Positions 1 to 9,500 of a stretch of 64,000 bases of DNA are shown here, piece by piece. Below the pieces are notes generated by a model that saw only the letters and a program-made list of their open reading frames with translations, was not told the DNA's origin and searched no databases. The translations under genes and the position numbers were made by a program. Numbering within the stretch: the first letter of the stretch is position 1; each line of letters opens with the position of its first letter. The stretch is from Athripsodes cinereus (Eukaryota; Arthropoda; Insecta; Trichoptera; Leptoceridae). The stretch is from contig OX388316.1 in the NCBI GenBank assembly GCA_947579605.1, positions 16,929,290 through 16,993,289 of the forward strand. The letters are read 5' to 3'.

Positions 1-6
1 CTTCAT
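1..6 (-). CDS. Start codon of a second dsRNase paralogue (rest lies left of window)
   Basis: Only the ATG (positions 6-4) and one further codon (AAG, Met-Lys) are inside the window. The assignment rests on the upstream sequence: the bases from here to about 430 align with the promoter and upstream region of the complete dsRNase gene, which begins at 11543. The shared parts are the same TATA word, the same TCAGT initiator at the same spacing and the same short leader ending in TTGCACT(C/T)ACAATG. The neighbouring complete gene starts Met-Gln-Lys, this one Met-Lys. The body of the gene cannot be seen, so whether it is intact is unknown. Confidence 0.6.
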
Positions 7-430
7 TGTGAGTGCAAAATAGGACTGAATTAAATTTTAGTCTTCGGTAGTATTTATATTTATAAATGATTAAACTACATAGCAAGTATAGCTAATATCA
101 TGTTGATTATGTTTTTCCTATTTTTTAATCGCTTATCATTTTATCAGCTGCTCAAATATGATTCACCACAATAGGATAATTTGCTGTGATTTGCAAGATA
201 TGGTAAAAATATAAGAATTCAATACTAATTAATTTATGTACTTACTCTTCCTGTATAGTATTATACATAGAACTAGTGAAAAACAAAAACAGGATCTTTA
301 TATCGTACATTACGTATTTGTATTCAGATGTGCTACATGCTGGGATTTTAGTGATCTGATATTGTTATTTTATATAATTTTCTGGCCTAATACACCTAGA
401 ACAAAATATTTTCGGAATCAAATCAAATAG
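7..430 (-). other. Upstream region duplicated with 11544-11770
   Basis: Beyond the core promoter, similarity to 11544-11770 continues with indels (for example ATATGATTCA, a TGTGATTTG or TATGATTTG word, an AATATAA(A/G)AATT word and ACTAATTAATTTA). This is the 5' flank of a tandemly duplicated dsRNase gene. Small AT-rich ORFs in this stretch are not convincing genes. Confidence 0.6.
24..58 (-). promoter_or_regulatory. TATA box and initiator of the left-edge dsRNase paralogue
   Basis: On the minus strand TATAAATA (58-51) lies 32 bases upstream of the A of a TCAGT initiator (28-24), with about 20 bases of leader before the ATG at 6-4. The spacing is identical to that of the promoter at 11561-11595. 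TATA at about -31 and TCAGT at +1 are the standard arthropod core promoter pair. Confidence 0.7.
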
Positions 431-479
431 GTATATTAGAGATCAGAAAAAGTAATACAATAATGAATTTGGTAGATAC

Positions 480-926
480 TACCCCTTATTCTATACTGAT
501 TCAAACTATAATTATGAACGTTCCAAAATTTTATGATCAAGTTCACTTGAACTAACATTCGTTTTCTATATGATACAAGTTGTAGGTATATAATTCTAAT
601 TAGGAACAATTTTAGAGTTTATAGAATACCAATGTAGACTAACTAAAATTGGAACATTGCTATTTTAGTTAGTGCACACTAAAAATGAAATAGAATTGTG
701 CATAATACCCCCTATTCTATATTGATTCAAACTAAAATAAGAACATTCCAAAATTTTATAATCAAGTTCACTTGAACTAACATTCGTTTCTATTATGATA
801 CAAGTTGTATATAATTCTAATTAGGGACAATTTAGAGTTTATAGAATACCAATGTAGACTAACTTAAATTGGAACATTGCTATTTTAGTTAGTGTACACT
901 AAAAATGAAATAGAATTGGACGTAAT
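480..926. repeat. Two-copy 226-bp tandem duplication
   Basis: The block starting ACCCCTTATTCTATACTGAT at 481 recurs at 707 with about 90% identity by eye (both contain TGATACAAGTTGTA and GGAACATTGCTATTTTAG). The period is 226 bases. No coding potential is seen. It lies upstream of the left-edge dsRNase copy and is not obviously present upstream of the complete copy. Confidence 0.85.
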
Positions 927-1293
927 ATGGTGTTAATTTTATAGTTGATGAGTGAGTTGACGTTTATTTTGTAAAACTCTATATAAATTTGCAGAAACAA
1001 ATCAAAACTGCTTGAGTTTTACTGTATTTAATAAATAGGTTTCGTTTCTTGGTAAATAGACTTGGTTTCGATTTACAAAGTCATTGTCAAACTATGTAAG
1101 TCAAATGGTTTGAGCTTATTTCCATAAATTCATAGTTATATTGTAAAGTGTCCATTTTGTAATAGTAATTGTAGTTATAGAGATAGTATAGTTCTATAGA
1201 AATGGCACGGTATGTATAAAATATAATAATGTTTTGTTTCAGCTGTATATTTATCCCGTGAAAATGAAATAAATAAATAATTATTAATTATAC

Positions 1294-1449
1294 GAGTTCG
1301 TCGGTAGCCTGGAGGTAGAGTCTCGGCCTTCAGAACAAGAGGTCCGTGGTTCGATCCCAGGTGCCGGCAAAACTCCCCTTTCACGGCACAAGCTTTTAGC
1401 TTAGTGTGAAAGGTGTATAAGGTTGTATTTGGGTTTATAACAAAACCCA

Positions 1450-1481
<32 letters not shown>
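1294..1481 (+). repeat. tRNA-derived SINE, family B
   Basis: A tRNA-like head has an A-box-like segment (GTCGGTAGCCTGGAGGTAGAG) and a B box, GGTTCGATCCC at about 1349. It is followed by a body containing AAGCTTTTAGCTTAGTGTGAAAG and a poly(A) tail. A second copy is at 50472-50641, and a third, split by an insertion, at 10798-11460. It is not a functional tRNA gene because there is no acceptor pairing and the anticodon arm is degraded. Confidence 0.8.
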
Positions 1482-1500
1482 AAGTACTCTTACTTTGAAC

Positions 1501-1640
1501 AAGCCTTATAACTTATCAAATAAAATGAATATTTATTATTATTGTTTAATGTTACTGTTGAGTAAGACTAACGCACGACCAGTTTCAAGGACTCCGAATT
1601 CGCATCATCAGGTGCTGATCTATACTAAGCCTTATAACTT
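1501..1640 (-). mobile_element. Short retroposed element with hammerhead-like core (copy A)
   Basis: A 112-bp insert (1515-1626) is bounded by a perfect 14-bp target duplication, AAGCCTTATAACTT (1501-1514 and 1627-1640). Read on the minus strand it runs CACCTGATGATG, about 16 nt, TTGAAACTGGTC, then AT-rich sequence ending in an AATAATAATAAA-type tail. CTGATGA is at 1611-1605 and GAAAC at 1586-1582. The long duplication and 3' tail indicate target-primed retroposition. The core resembles a hammerhead ribozyme with a degraded stem III palindrome (ACTGGT for a presumed ACCGGT). Confidence 0.6.
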
Positions 1641-2254
1641 TTGTATATTTAATGTAATGTCTCATTTTGAATGATGGAATTATTTTTACTAGATTTATGC
1701 ATTGAATTTTCAGTATGATCAAATATGTGAAGGATTTTGAATTCTCTAAAATTATTAAAAAAAGGGCAACTGGTAATAATTTATCAAATTCTTGTCAAAG
1801 TTGTTTTATGTATTTTTATTATATTTTGTAGATACATATAACTTAACACCTGAGTTCTTTACTCCTATCAAATGATGTCATTGACATTCATATTCATTTA
1901 CACAAGTGCGTTGTACCAACATAATATTCTTTCCTGTTTGATAGTACACACATAGATATACATTAATGATAATTATTTTTGAAGGAATAAAACTAAAAGG
2001 ATGGAAAAAGTGCTGTTAGTTAGATGGCTGATAACAATATTACCCATCTACACTACATTATAATCTAATTAAGTGGTAATCATGGATAATTTGTGTTGAT
2101 AAATAGCGTTTTATTATCATTTGATTTTACCTATGCAACGCTAAAATGGGCATGTTTTTGTTTAATGTTCAATGGTTACACCTAGTGATAAATAATTGAT
2201 CAAAAGTAAAATAATATCTTTTTCTATATAAGGGGAGTTCTTCTTTCATGGAGT
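1641..2254. other. No gene recognised
   Basis: AT-rich sequence without an open frame, RNA or repeat that I can name. Confidence 0.5.
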
Positions 2255-2510
2255 TTCCACCAAAGAATATGTCTTCCACTCTTTTCTCCATGTTTTTGAG
2301 TTTCCTGTAAAAGGCAGGTGTACATAAGACATTACGAATAAGTCATTTATGTAACATCTTTAATGCAGCTAAGACCTATGTCACCCATCCTGAGTGTCTT
2401 TATTTTTATTGACACAGAGAGGACAACTTGTATGTTAACTACATTCAGTGGTCTGCTGGCTACTCCATTTGTGGGATATGCCGTGGTGATATAAATAGAT
2501 AGATAGACCA
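2255..2510 (+). repeat. Dispersed repeat family D (copy 1)
   Basis: Contains the family landmarks in order: CCACTCTTTTC, TTTCCTGTAAAAGGCAG, CACCCATCCTGAGTG, GGTCTGCTGGCTACTCC and TTTGTGGGATATGCCGTG. Further copies (either strand) lie near 4155, 7560, 11770, 18950, 20760, 32700, 46140, 48050, 51170, 62310 and 63005. It has no coding capacity. The class is uncertain (non-autonomous Helitron-like or other). Two copies are joined to ~316-bp tandem repeats. Confidence 0.75.
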
Positions 2511-2699
2511 TAAGCAGGGATGTAAGCAAACAGATTTTTGAGGACAATCTGGAATTTTATCAATTCTTAAAAATTGGTTCATGACAAAGTTAAAACGTGG
2601 CATTCATTCGTAATGAACAGGGATCTCTGAAAAGTACTTAAACGCAATGGGATTGAGAGAAGATGATGGCTTCAAGGTGTATTTACTTTCAATCTGTTT

Positions 2700-3660
2700 T
2701 TTATAGATGTGGCGTGTAAATCTTTTGATTTTGCATAAATAAATAATGTAGGTATGTTGTGTTTTTAATTATTTTTCATTACACATAAAATATAAACTTT
2801 TACCTAAATATCACTTATACTACATTTCAATTATAGCTTATTGGTTTCTTCTTAATTAAGAAATATATTTTTTGTTAACAGATACAGTTTTTCTAATAAT
2901 TTTCATGGATTGATTTGGATGATAAATTTATAATTTGTATAAACACCTGTATATCTTCGAGCACTCTCACAGCAAGTATTATGCTTGTATCGTGAAGATA
3001 GAGTAGGCGGGTTGTGAGAAGAATAGAACATCAGATCTATGACCATAGCCCAAGGCAGCCACCTAGTTTGGTTACAATGATGAACTAATGAATAATTTAG
3101 AATAGAAAAAACATTGAATGTGATCTCAAATTTTCTGTAATATGCATTCCATAATAATTTATTGAACAGATCAAAATGGCAGGTAGAGAATATACATTTT
3201 GTAACAAAAACTTCTGCAAGGGTTGAATTCAACTGTTTCAAAGGTTGAAACTTTGAGGTAGGTATTACTCTTAATAACATATTATATATTTGATACACTT
3301 GATTGATAAGATGATCTAATTGATTTTGACTAAAATATGTTAGACACCTACTATAAACCATCTATAAAAATGCATTGTAGTATCAGAATAATGTGTGCAT
3401 ATTGATTAAGATGCAAATATTGAAAAAGTTTTAGTTACATTATTATCAATTTTATGATCTCATAATTAGATGTATGATAAATTATAACATATTTATCTTG
3501 ATGTAGGTCATGAGCATGGATATAGTATTACGTACTTAGTTATTTGTTTTGATTCTCGTACTTTCCTATGTGACATATGTCAGGTATGAGCTGTAGAATA
3601 AATATTTCATAATAATATGCTGTGTAAATAAATATGAATATTGTTCACTTGTGTTTTTGT
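2700..3660. other. Paralogous flank block A (matches parts of 14920-16840), with a 152-codon open frame
   Basis: Three stretches align in order with sequences at 14920-15010, 16150-16257 and 16735-16840, for example GTATGTTGTGTTTT..CACATAAAATATAAACTT, TTTCAAAGGTTGAAAC and CGTACTTTCCTATGTGACA. This marks a segmental duplication that includes the dsRNase promoter. A minus-strand open frame (3361-2903, 152 codons) contains residues FQPLKQLN..LAEVFVTKC; the other block reads FQPLKQLN.LAAVFITKC after an in-frame 3-base indel. Whether this is a relic coding exon or chance is unresolved, and I do not recognise the protein. Confidence 0.55.
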
Positions 3661-3844
3661 TAGACATCTTAAATTCCTCATTGCTCTCAGTTCAACACTA
3701 AAACTTAATATAACGTCTCACATTCAAAATATTTTTTGTGTGGGGAAATCCTTATCCTCGTATGTAAATGTTTTAAGAAAATGAAAATGATTTTTTATTT
3801 TTTTTTGCATATTTAGGTAGGCATAAACTTAGTTTTTAATGTTA

Positions 3845-3992
3845 ATGTTTTTAGGGTTGACTGGAAGACGTTGCTCAGCAACAAGTCCACTTTTTGGCCT
3901 AATTGCTGTTATTTGTCACGCTTTTGAAATGTTGAATATTATTGTTTATGTATTTGTGTAAGATTATGGCCAATAAAGATTTATTTATTTAT
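3845..3992 (+). mobile_element. LINE 3' end
   Basis: Begins GGGTTGACTGGAAGACGTTG and ends with GGCCAATAAAGATTTATTTA repeats. The layout (GTT(G/A)(G/A)(T/C)TGGAAGA..ATCGC start, AATAAA(T)n end) matches other copies at 30560, 33004 and 56446. No coding part remains, so this is a 5'-truncated insertion. Confidence 0.6.
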
Positions 3993-4154
3993 TTATCTTA
4001 AACGGAGAAGGAATTGGTAAACATTTTAAAAGTTTAATAAAAATTAACTTATAATTTGCACATTGTACTTGTGTAGGGAAAGGTTCGCGGCTGAAATCAA
4101 CTCCCATGTAGTATAAACAATGACCTTTAATTAAGATTGGAAATTCAAAGGACA

Positions 4155-4245
4155 AATTGTTAACTAATAGTACTACACCATCTCTGCATATCCTATAAGT
4201 GGGGTAGTCAGCACACCAGTTGCATGTAAAAATGATTGTTAATGT
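4155..4245 (-). repeat. Dispersed repeat family D fragment
   Basis: TGCATATCCTATAAGTGGGGTAG..CAGCACACCAGTTGCATGTAA is the diverged, reverse-oriented terminal segment of family D. Confidence 0.6.
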
Positions 4246-4264
4246 GACCGATATAGTTTCATAA

Positions 4265-4475
4265 TATACCTACCCTCACGTCGTATCGCAAGTAGAGTAG
4301 GCATAAAGAGTAGATCTATCCTTACATTCTTCTTTCCCTTCTTCTACATTCAAACAGAGTGTTGTTCGATCTCCTAACACCGAAAAGGATAGTGACTGGC
4401 TCTCTGGATTGCCCAGAGTTGCTAAGCTTAGTGAACTTCCGCATCCCGAATCATGGCACCAGAAGTCAAGCATTG
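4265..4475. mobile_element. Two abutting LINE remnants
   Basis: 4265-4350 (minus) matches the 3' end of the RTE-like family (CCCTCACGTCGTATC.., GTAGGCATAAAGAGTAGATC). 4360-4470 (plus) translates to LLSLVNFRIPN.GTRS, a C-terminal motif typical of LINE ORF2 proteins. Both are short and decayed. Confidence 0.5.
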
Positions 4476-4509
4476 TTCTATTATGCTATGACATTATCGT
4501 CCAACTATA

Positions 4510-4907
4510 GTTATTACTAGTGTTGTGGAATTCTCAAGAAATAATTTTTGGAGAAATTTACCGAGAAATTTCTCGGTAAATTTCTCGAAGTAGAGAATTT
4601 ACCGAGAATTTTTTTTATTTTTTATTTAACAGTAAAATAATAATAAATCAGTACTTTATTCAATCAATCAATAACAATGTACAAATGTTGAGACAATTTA
4701 TCACCAATATTGCTACAATTAAAGTTAGTCAATACCGGATATTTTTTCATATATTTTGTAGGGGAATTCCGCCGCATTATCGCCAATAAATAATAGGGGA
4801 ATCCCCATGGGAAAAAATCAGAGAAATTTCTCTTCAATCAGAGGAGAAATTCTCGGAGAAATTTCTCGAGAACGAGAATTTTCTCTACTCACATCACTAG
4901 TTATTAC
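4510..4907. mobile_element. Non-autonomous hAT element with perfect 8-bp TSD
   Basis: The element spans 4518-4899 (382 bp) and is flanked by GTTATTAC on both sides (4510-4517 and 4900-4907). Its ends are inverted: TAGTGTTGTGG on the left and TAGTGATGTGAG when the right end is reverse-complemented. A TAGTG start with an 8-bp duplication is characteristic of hAT transposons. The interior holds many GAGAAATTTCTC palindromic words near both ends and no transposase. Confidence 0.85.
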
Positions 4908-5210
4908 TCAGCAATGATTCGACTCAATGTAATAGGGGATAGTTTGTTACTGTGTTGAAGTTGATGATTCAGAGTACGCCGTGAAGAAATGTGCTGTGAG
5001 CGATTTTGTTCGCAGGTATATGCTTTCCATTGAGAATTCCATGTAGTTTCTGTTATCATGTTTTTGTTTTCATTGTAACTCATATGTTGATTGTGTTTTG
5101 TTTCAAGTGTATTTTTTACGTTATTGTACTGTATGGCTATTTTTAAAGGCCGTATATTATGTTAATAAATATAGAATAAAAAAATACTTTTACACATATT
5201 TTACACGTGT

Positions 5211-5440
5211 AGACAATTCACACAGACCAAGCTAGTCCCAAACTAAGATATGAATCTTGTATTATGGGTACTAACACGGCGATACACATATACAATGCAC
5301 TTAACACATATACCTACATGTAACACCCAGACCCAGGACAATCTGAAAAAGGTCATTCTTCATTTTGCCCTGGCCGGGAATCGAACCCGGGACCTCGTGA
5401 CTCAAAGGCAAGTGCGTTAGCCTCCGCGCCACACCGGTCG
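5211..5440 (-). repeat. tRNA-derived SINE, family A
   Basis: Minus strand: GACCGGTGTGGCGCAGAGG (A-box region), B box GGTTCGATTCC inside CCCGGGTTCGATTCCCGG, then a body with TGTCCTGGGTCTGGGTGTTAC and the tail CTTAGTTTGGGACTAGCTTG. It is near-identical to copies at 33070 and 46263, so recently active. Confidence 0.9.
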
Positions 5441-6170
5441 CCTATATACCTAATGTTAAAGTCTTTATTGATTATGCATTATGAATTATCAGTATATATT
5501 TAATTTATTTAATTTTTTATTGTGATAAATCGTTATAGAATATAACAGAAGCGTTAAAAAAATTACCAAAAAAAAAAACAAAATCTTACACAGGGCCTAC
5601 CACAATCTCACTTTTTTTAAAGTACTCACCACATACCTAACTCGCGCCGAACCTGGATATATTTATCTCTTTAACGAAAGACACATGCACAAATAGGATT
5701 TGATATCTCAATGAAGCCATGAACAAATTAAGAAAAAATCAACTAGCTGACCCAGCGAACTTCGTACTGCCTAACAATCATTGAGTGATTAATATTTTTA
5801 ATCTCTTTACAAATTCCCGCAATAATTGTTCTAGTGCGTCATCGTATAAGTAGTGTAAAAAAATAAAAATGATTTGTGTAGAACAATTATTATACTTAAC
5901 TCAGATTTGTTTATAAATTATCTGCTGTACGTAATATAATTATGTAGGTACTAATTTATTTTTTTAGGTAGACACCTATTCATTTTAAATTTATAAAAAT
6001 TCTTCCCATGATTTTTTCAAAATTGAAATTTCAGAATGTTAAACTGTATGGATAACGATTCTAATTTGAAAATGAATACAAAAATTATTCTATAAATAGG
6101 CCAATCTATAAAAAAACATCATTGTTGATTTTGTATAATTCTCCGTATTATATTTTTTGTTGAAGTTAAA
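5441..6170. other. No gene; one short repeat end
   Basis: AT-rich. 5741-5775 (AACTAGCTGACCCAGCGAACTT) resembles the widespread insect repeat end whose other orientation ends the Helitron-like element at 24745. Nothing else is recognisable. Confidence 0.4.
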
Positions 6171-6171
6171 A

Positions 6172-6255
6172 TTATTATTATTGGACAATATTAAAGTGTC
6201 CTTTACGTGCCAAAGCACCTCAAGGACACTGTACAATTCATAAATTCTAGGACAT
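6172..6255 (-). mobile_element. Retroelement 3' end with conserved hairpin
   Basis: Minus strand reads GTGCTTTGGCACG, TAAAGGACAC, TTTAATATTGTCCAATAATAA. This is the same 3' terminus as the element at 15490-15545, where the hairpin loop reads GTGCTTCGGCAC. The GTGC..GCAC stem is preserved while the loop differs. Confidence 0.65.
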
Positions 6256-6490
6256 TACGTTCACATCATATTATATATAGATAAATACATAAATAAATAA
6301 GAAATATCGGATACATTATTACGTATACTTCAACTCCCACGCAATCCTGTGTTTTTTTTTAATATTTTTCTTTGATCATAATTTACCTATTGTCATATAT
6401 TATTTTACTTGTGGCGAGCCATGTACTATCGAGATATCCCCATGTCCAGGGCTAGCGACCGTATGGGGTTACCCGATCTTCCCCTATACT

Positions 6491-6496
6491 TTTATT
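6491..6496 (-). terminator. Poly(A) signal of the dsRNase gene
   Basis: AATAAA on the minus strand, about 55 bases downstream of the TAA stop at 6553-6551, is a suitable position for 3' end formation. Confidence 0.6.
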
Positions 6497-6550
6497 ATAA
6501 TTTTTTACACTACCCTTTTAACAGTATCAGATATCTTTGTATTAATAGTA

Positions 6551-9500
6551 TTAATCCAAGTTCCAATGCAGGGTTATTCCTTGACTTGATTCACTTATTT
6601 TGATAAAATCATAACCAGTAATATTTCCTTTGATAACAAATGAAGATGAATATCCCACTGCTGCAAATAATGTGTTAGCATCACAACAATAAGTATAACC
6701 TTTAGTATAATTTGCAAAAGATGGAGAATCTAGTAATACTTGATTGCAAATATTAGGACACAAAAGTTCGTTTGAGTTAAATGATGTTGCAAAAGGATTA
6801 TTTGATGTTACAAATGCAATTGCTTTTTGTGTTTGATTCGAATATAACACCTTCCAAAACCATTTAGGTGCTCGTAACAGTTGATTGTCTAACAGATATA
6901 TATCAACAAATATGCCTTGTTCATTTGGAAGTTTAAGAACATCATGAATTCCACTTATTGCCTGAATTCTTTCTTGGTAGTTTGACGCAATTCTGCGTGC
7001 AAGGTATTCAACTTTCAACCAATTTCCAGCATTTTTAATTTGCCATTGTGGTGCTACATTTATGTAAAAGTATGTGGCCTTAGACCAAGTACGAAATATA
7101 AAGTCTGCATCTGGTGCAATGTGTCCTCTTGCTAAAAATGAAGTTGAATTTATCAAAATGTTTGATCTGTTGGCTCCTAACAACTGTGTAAATCGTTTCA
7201 GTTGTTCTGCTTTCTTATACTTGTTGGGTGTGATAGTTTCGTATGTAAGCCCTATGCGTTGGAATGACGGACGACTGCTGTTAGTAATCTGTTTAGCTGT
7301 AAATAATAATTCAAGATACAGATTTTTGATACAAAAATACCATTCTATATAATATGTAATTCATAGTATAATAATTATTATAACAAGCATAATTTTAAAT
7401 ACCTGCTAGAGCCTCCCCATATATAAAGTGTTTTGAGTAGAGTACTGTCTCACTGTTTCTGTTATAACACACATCTATCAGATTGAAGAAACCTTTGTGT
7501 GTATTGTATCTACCAAATAAAAAAAATATTTTTTTTTTATGAAATTATTACAAATCTCCAATTTATTTTCAAATCTCACAAGTGAGGTACCCAGCAGACT
7601 AGCTGCATGAAATAAACATGCAAATATCCTCTCCATACTAATAAAAAATAATTCATTCAGGATGGGTGACATGCCTCATCAATAAATTGTAAATGTCTTA
7701 TGCGCGAGGTATTACGTACACCTGTCTTATGAGCCAAGTCTCTGCCCGACTGTACGCAGTGAAATGGAGTAAAACCTTCACCTCATACTATCTCCTGCGT
7801 AAAATCAAGTGATCTTTCATTCATGGAATGCATGTTGCACATGCATTTCCGATGAAAATTTGATCACACAGTCATTCATAATATGCGATACTCCCCGCAT
7901 ACTGGATTTAATGTTGTGTCGGCCATTCGGCGAGATGGTCCTGAAGAAGCACATGTATACACAATGCAGAAACACAACACCTATTCTGCAAATCCATTCT
8001 GCATATTCCGGTGACGGGCCGTGTCTCGTCCCATATGCAAAGGCAAGAGCCAAGTCTCTGCCCGCCTGTTCGCAGTGAAATGGAGTAAAACCTTCACCTC
8101 ATACTATCTCCTGCGTAAAATCAAGTGATCTTTCATTAATGGAATGCATGTTGCACTTGCATTTCCGATGAAAATTTGATCACACAGTCATTCATAATAT
8201 GCGATACTCCCCGCATACTGGATTTAATGTTGTGTCGGCCATTCTGCGAGATGGTCCTGAAGAAGCACATGTATACACAATGCAGAAACACAACACCTAT
8301 TCTGCAAATCCAATCTGCATGTTCCGGTGACGGGCCGTGTCTCGTCCCACATGCAAAGGCAAGAGCCAAGTCTCTGCCCGACTGTACGCAGTGAAATGGA
8401 GTAAAACCTTCACCTCATACTATCTCCTGCGTAAAATCAAGTGATCTTTCATTAATGGAATGCATGTTGCACATGCATTTCCGATGAAAATTTGATCACA
8501 CAGTCATTCATAATATGCGATACTCCCCGCATACTGGATTTAATGTTGTGTCGGCCATTCTGCGAGATGGTCCTGAAGAAGCACATGTATACACAATGCA
8601 GAAACACAACACCTATTCTGCAAATCCAATCTGCATGTTCCGGTGACGGGCCGTGTCTCGTCCCACATGCAAAGGCAAGAGCCAAGTCTCTGCCCGACTG
8701 TACGCAGTGAAATGGAGTAAAACCTTCACCTCATACTATCTCCTGCGTAAAATCAAGTGATCTTTCATTAATGGAATGCATGTTGAACATGCATTTCCGA
8801 TGAAAATTTGATCACACAGTCATTCATATATATATATATGAATGACTTCCATTGTATAAATAACTTCCATCAATGAGAAGTCCAGTCAGGAAATATTAAT
8901 CATAATTTTTTAAATTCACCACTGGGATCAATCATTTCCATATCAACAGAAATCTATACATTAGTGAAATTTATGCACATATTATCATGAAACTGTAATT
9001 TATCTGTTTTTAAAATATTTAGTTAAAGTATGTAGTTAGTAATATTTAGTTATTATGTACAACACCACATAAATTTTTATAAACACTACCGGTTTCGTCA
9101 TTGACGACAAGCTAAGTTTGACACTAGTTAATGGCGCATCTTAGCGTTGATACCGGTATATTTATAAAAAATTATGTGGTGTAGTACATAATTACTTTAG
9201 TTGAATATTTTAAAAATGTTTCGTGATTACCACATTGTAAGTGCCGAAAAATCAAACAAATAATATATTTCACTACCTAATTTAAATTTTAAGTTATTTA
9301 AATAAGAATATTTTGGATTACCAGAAAAATAATAATAATAATAATTATTATATTTTGAACATTGTATATAATTTCAACTTATAATAAATTTATTTTATCA
9401 TAAATTAAAATAGTATTATATTAATAAAACATTCGAAATATATTTAACATACCGATGGCTTGCAAAAAACTAATCATTTTAAGTTACTTATTACCAACTA

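Noticed and set aside
7074..7352. Plus-strand frame overlapping the dsRNase last exon
   Set aside because: It is the antisense shadow of the conserved nuclease exon.
7809..8710. Repeated open frames of 70-90 codons on both strands
   Set aside because: They recur with the ~316-bp monomer, overlap antisense, and have no start context or homology; they are by-products of the tandem repeat.
7731..8826. CRISPR-like regular repeats
   Set aside because: Period is 316 bases with no short repeat/spacer pattern; the genome is clearly eukaryotic.
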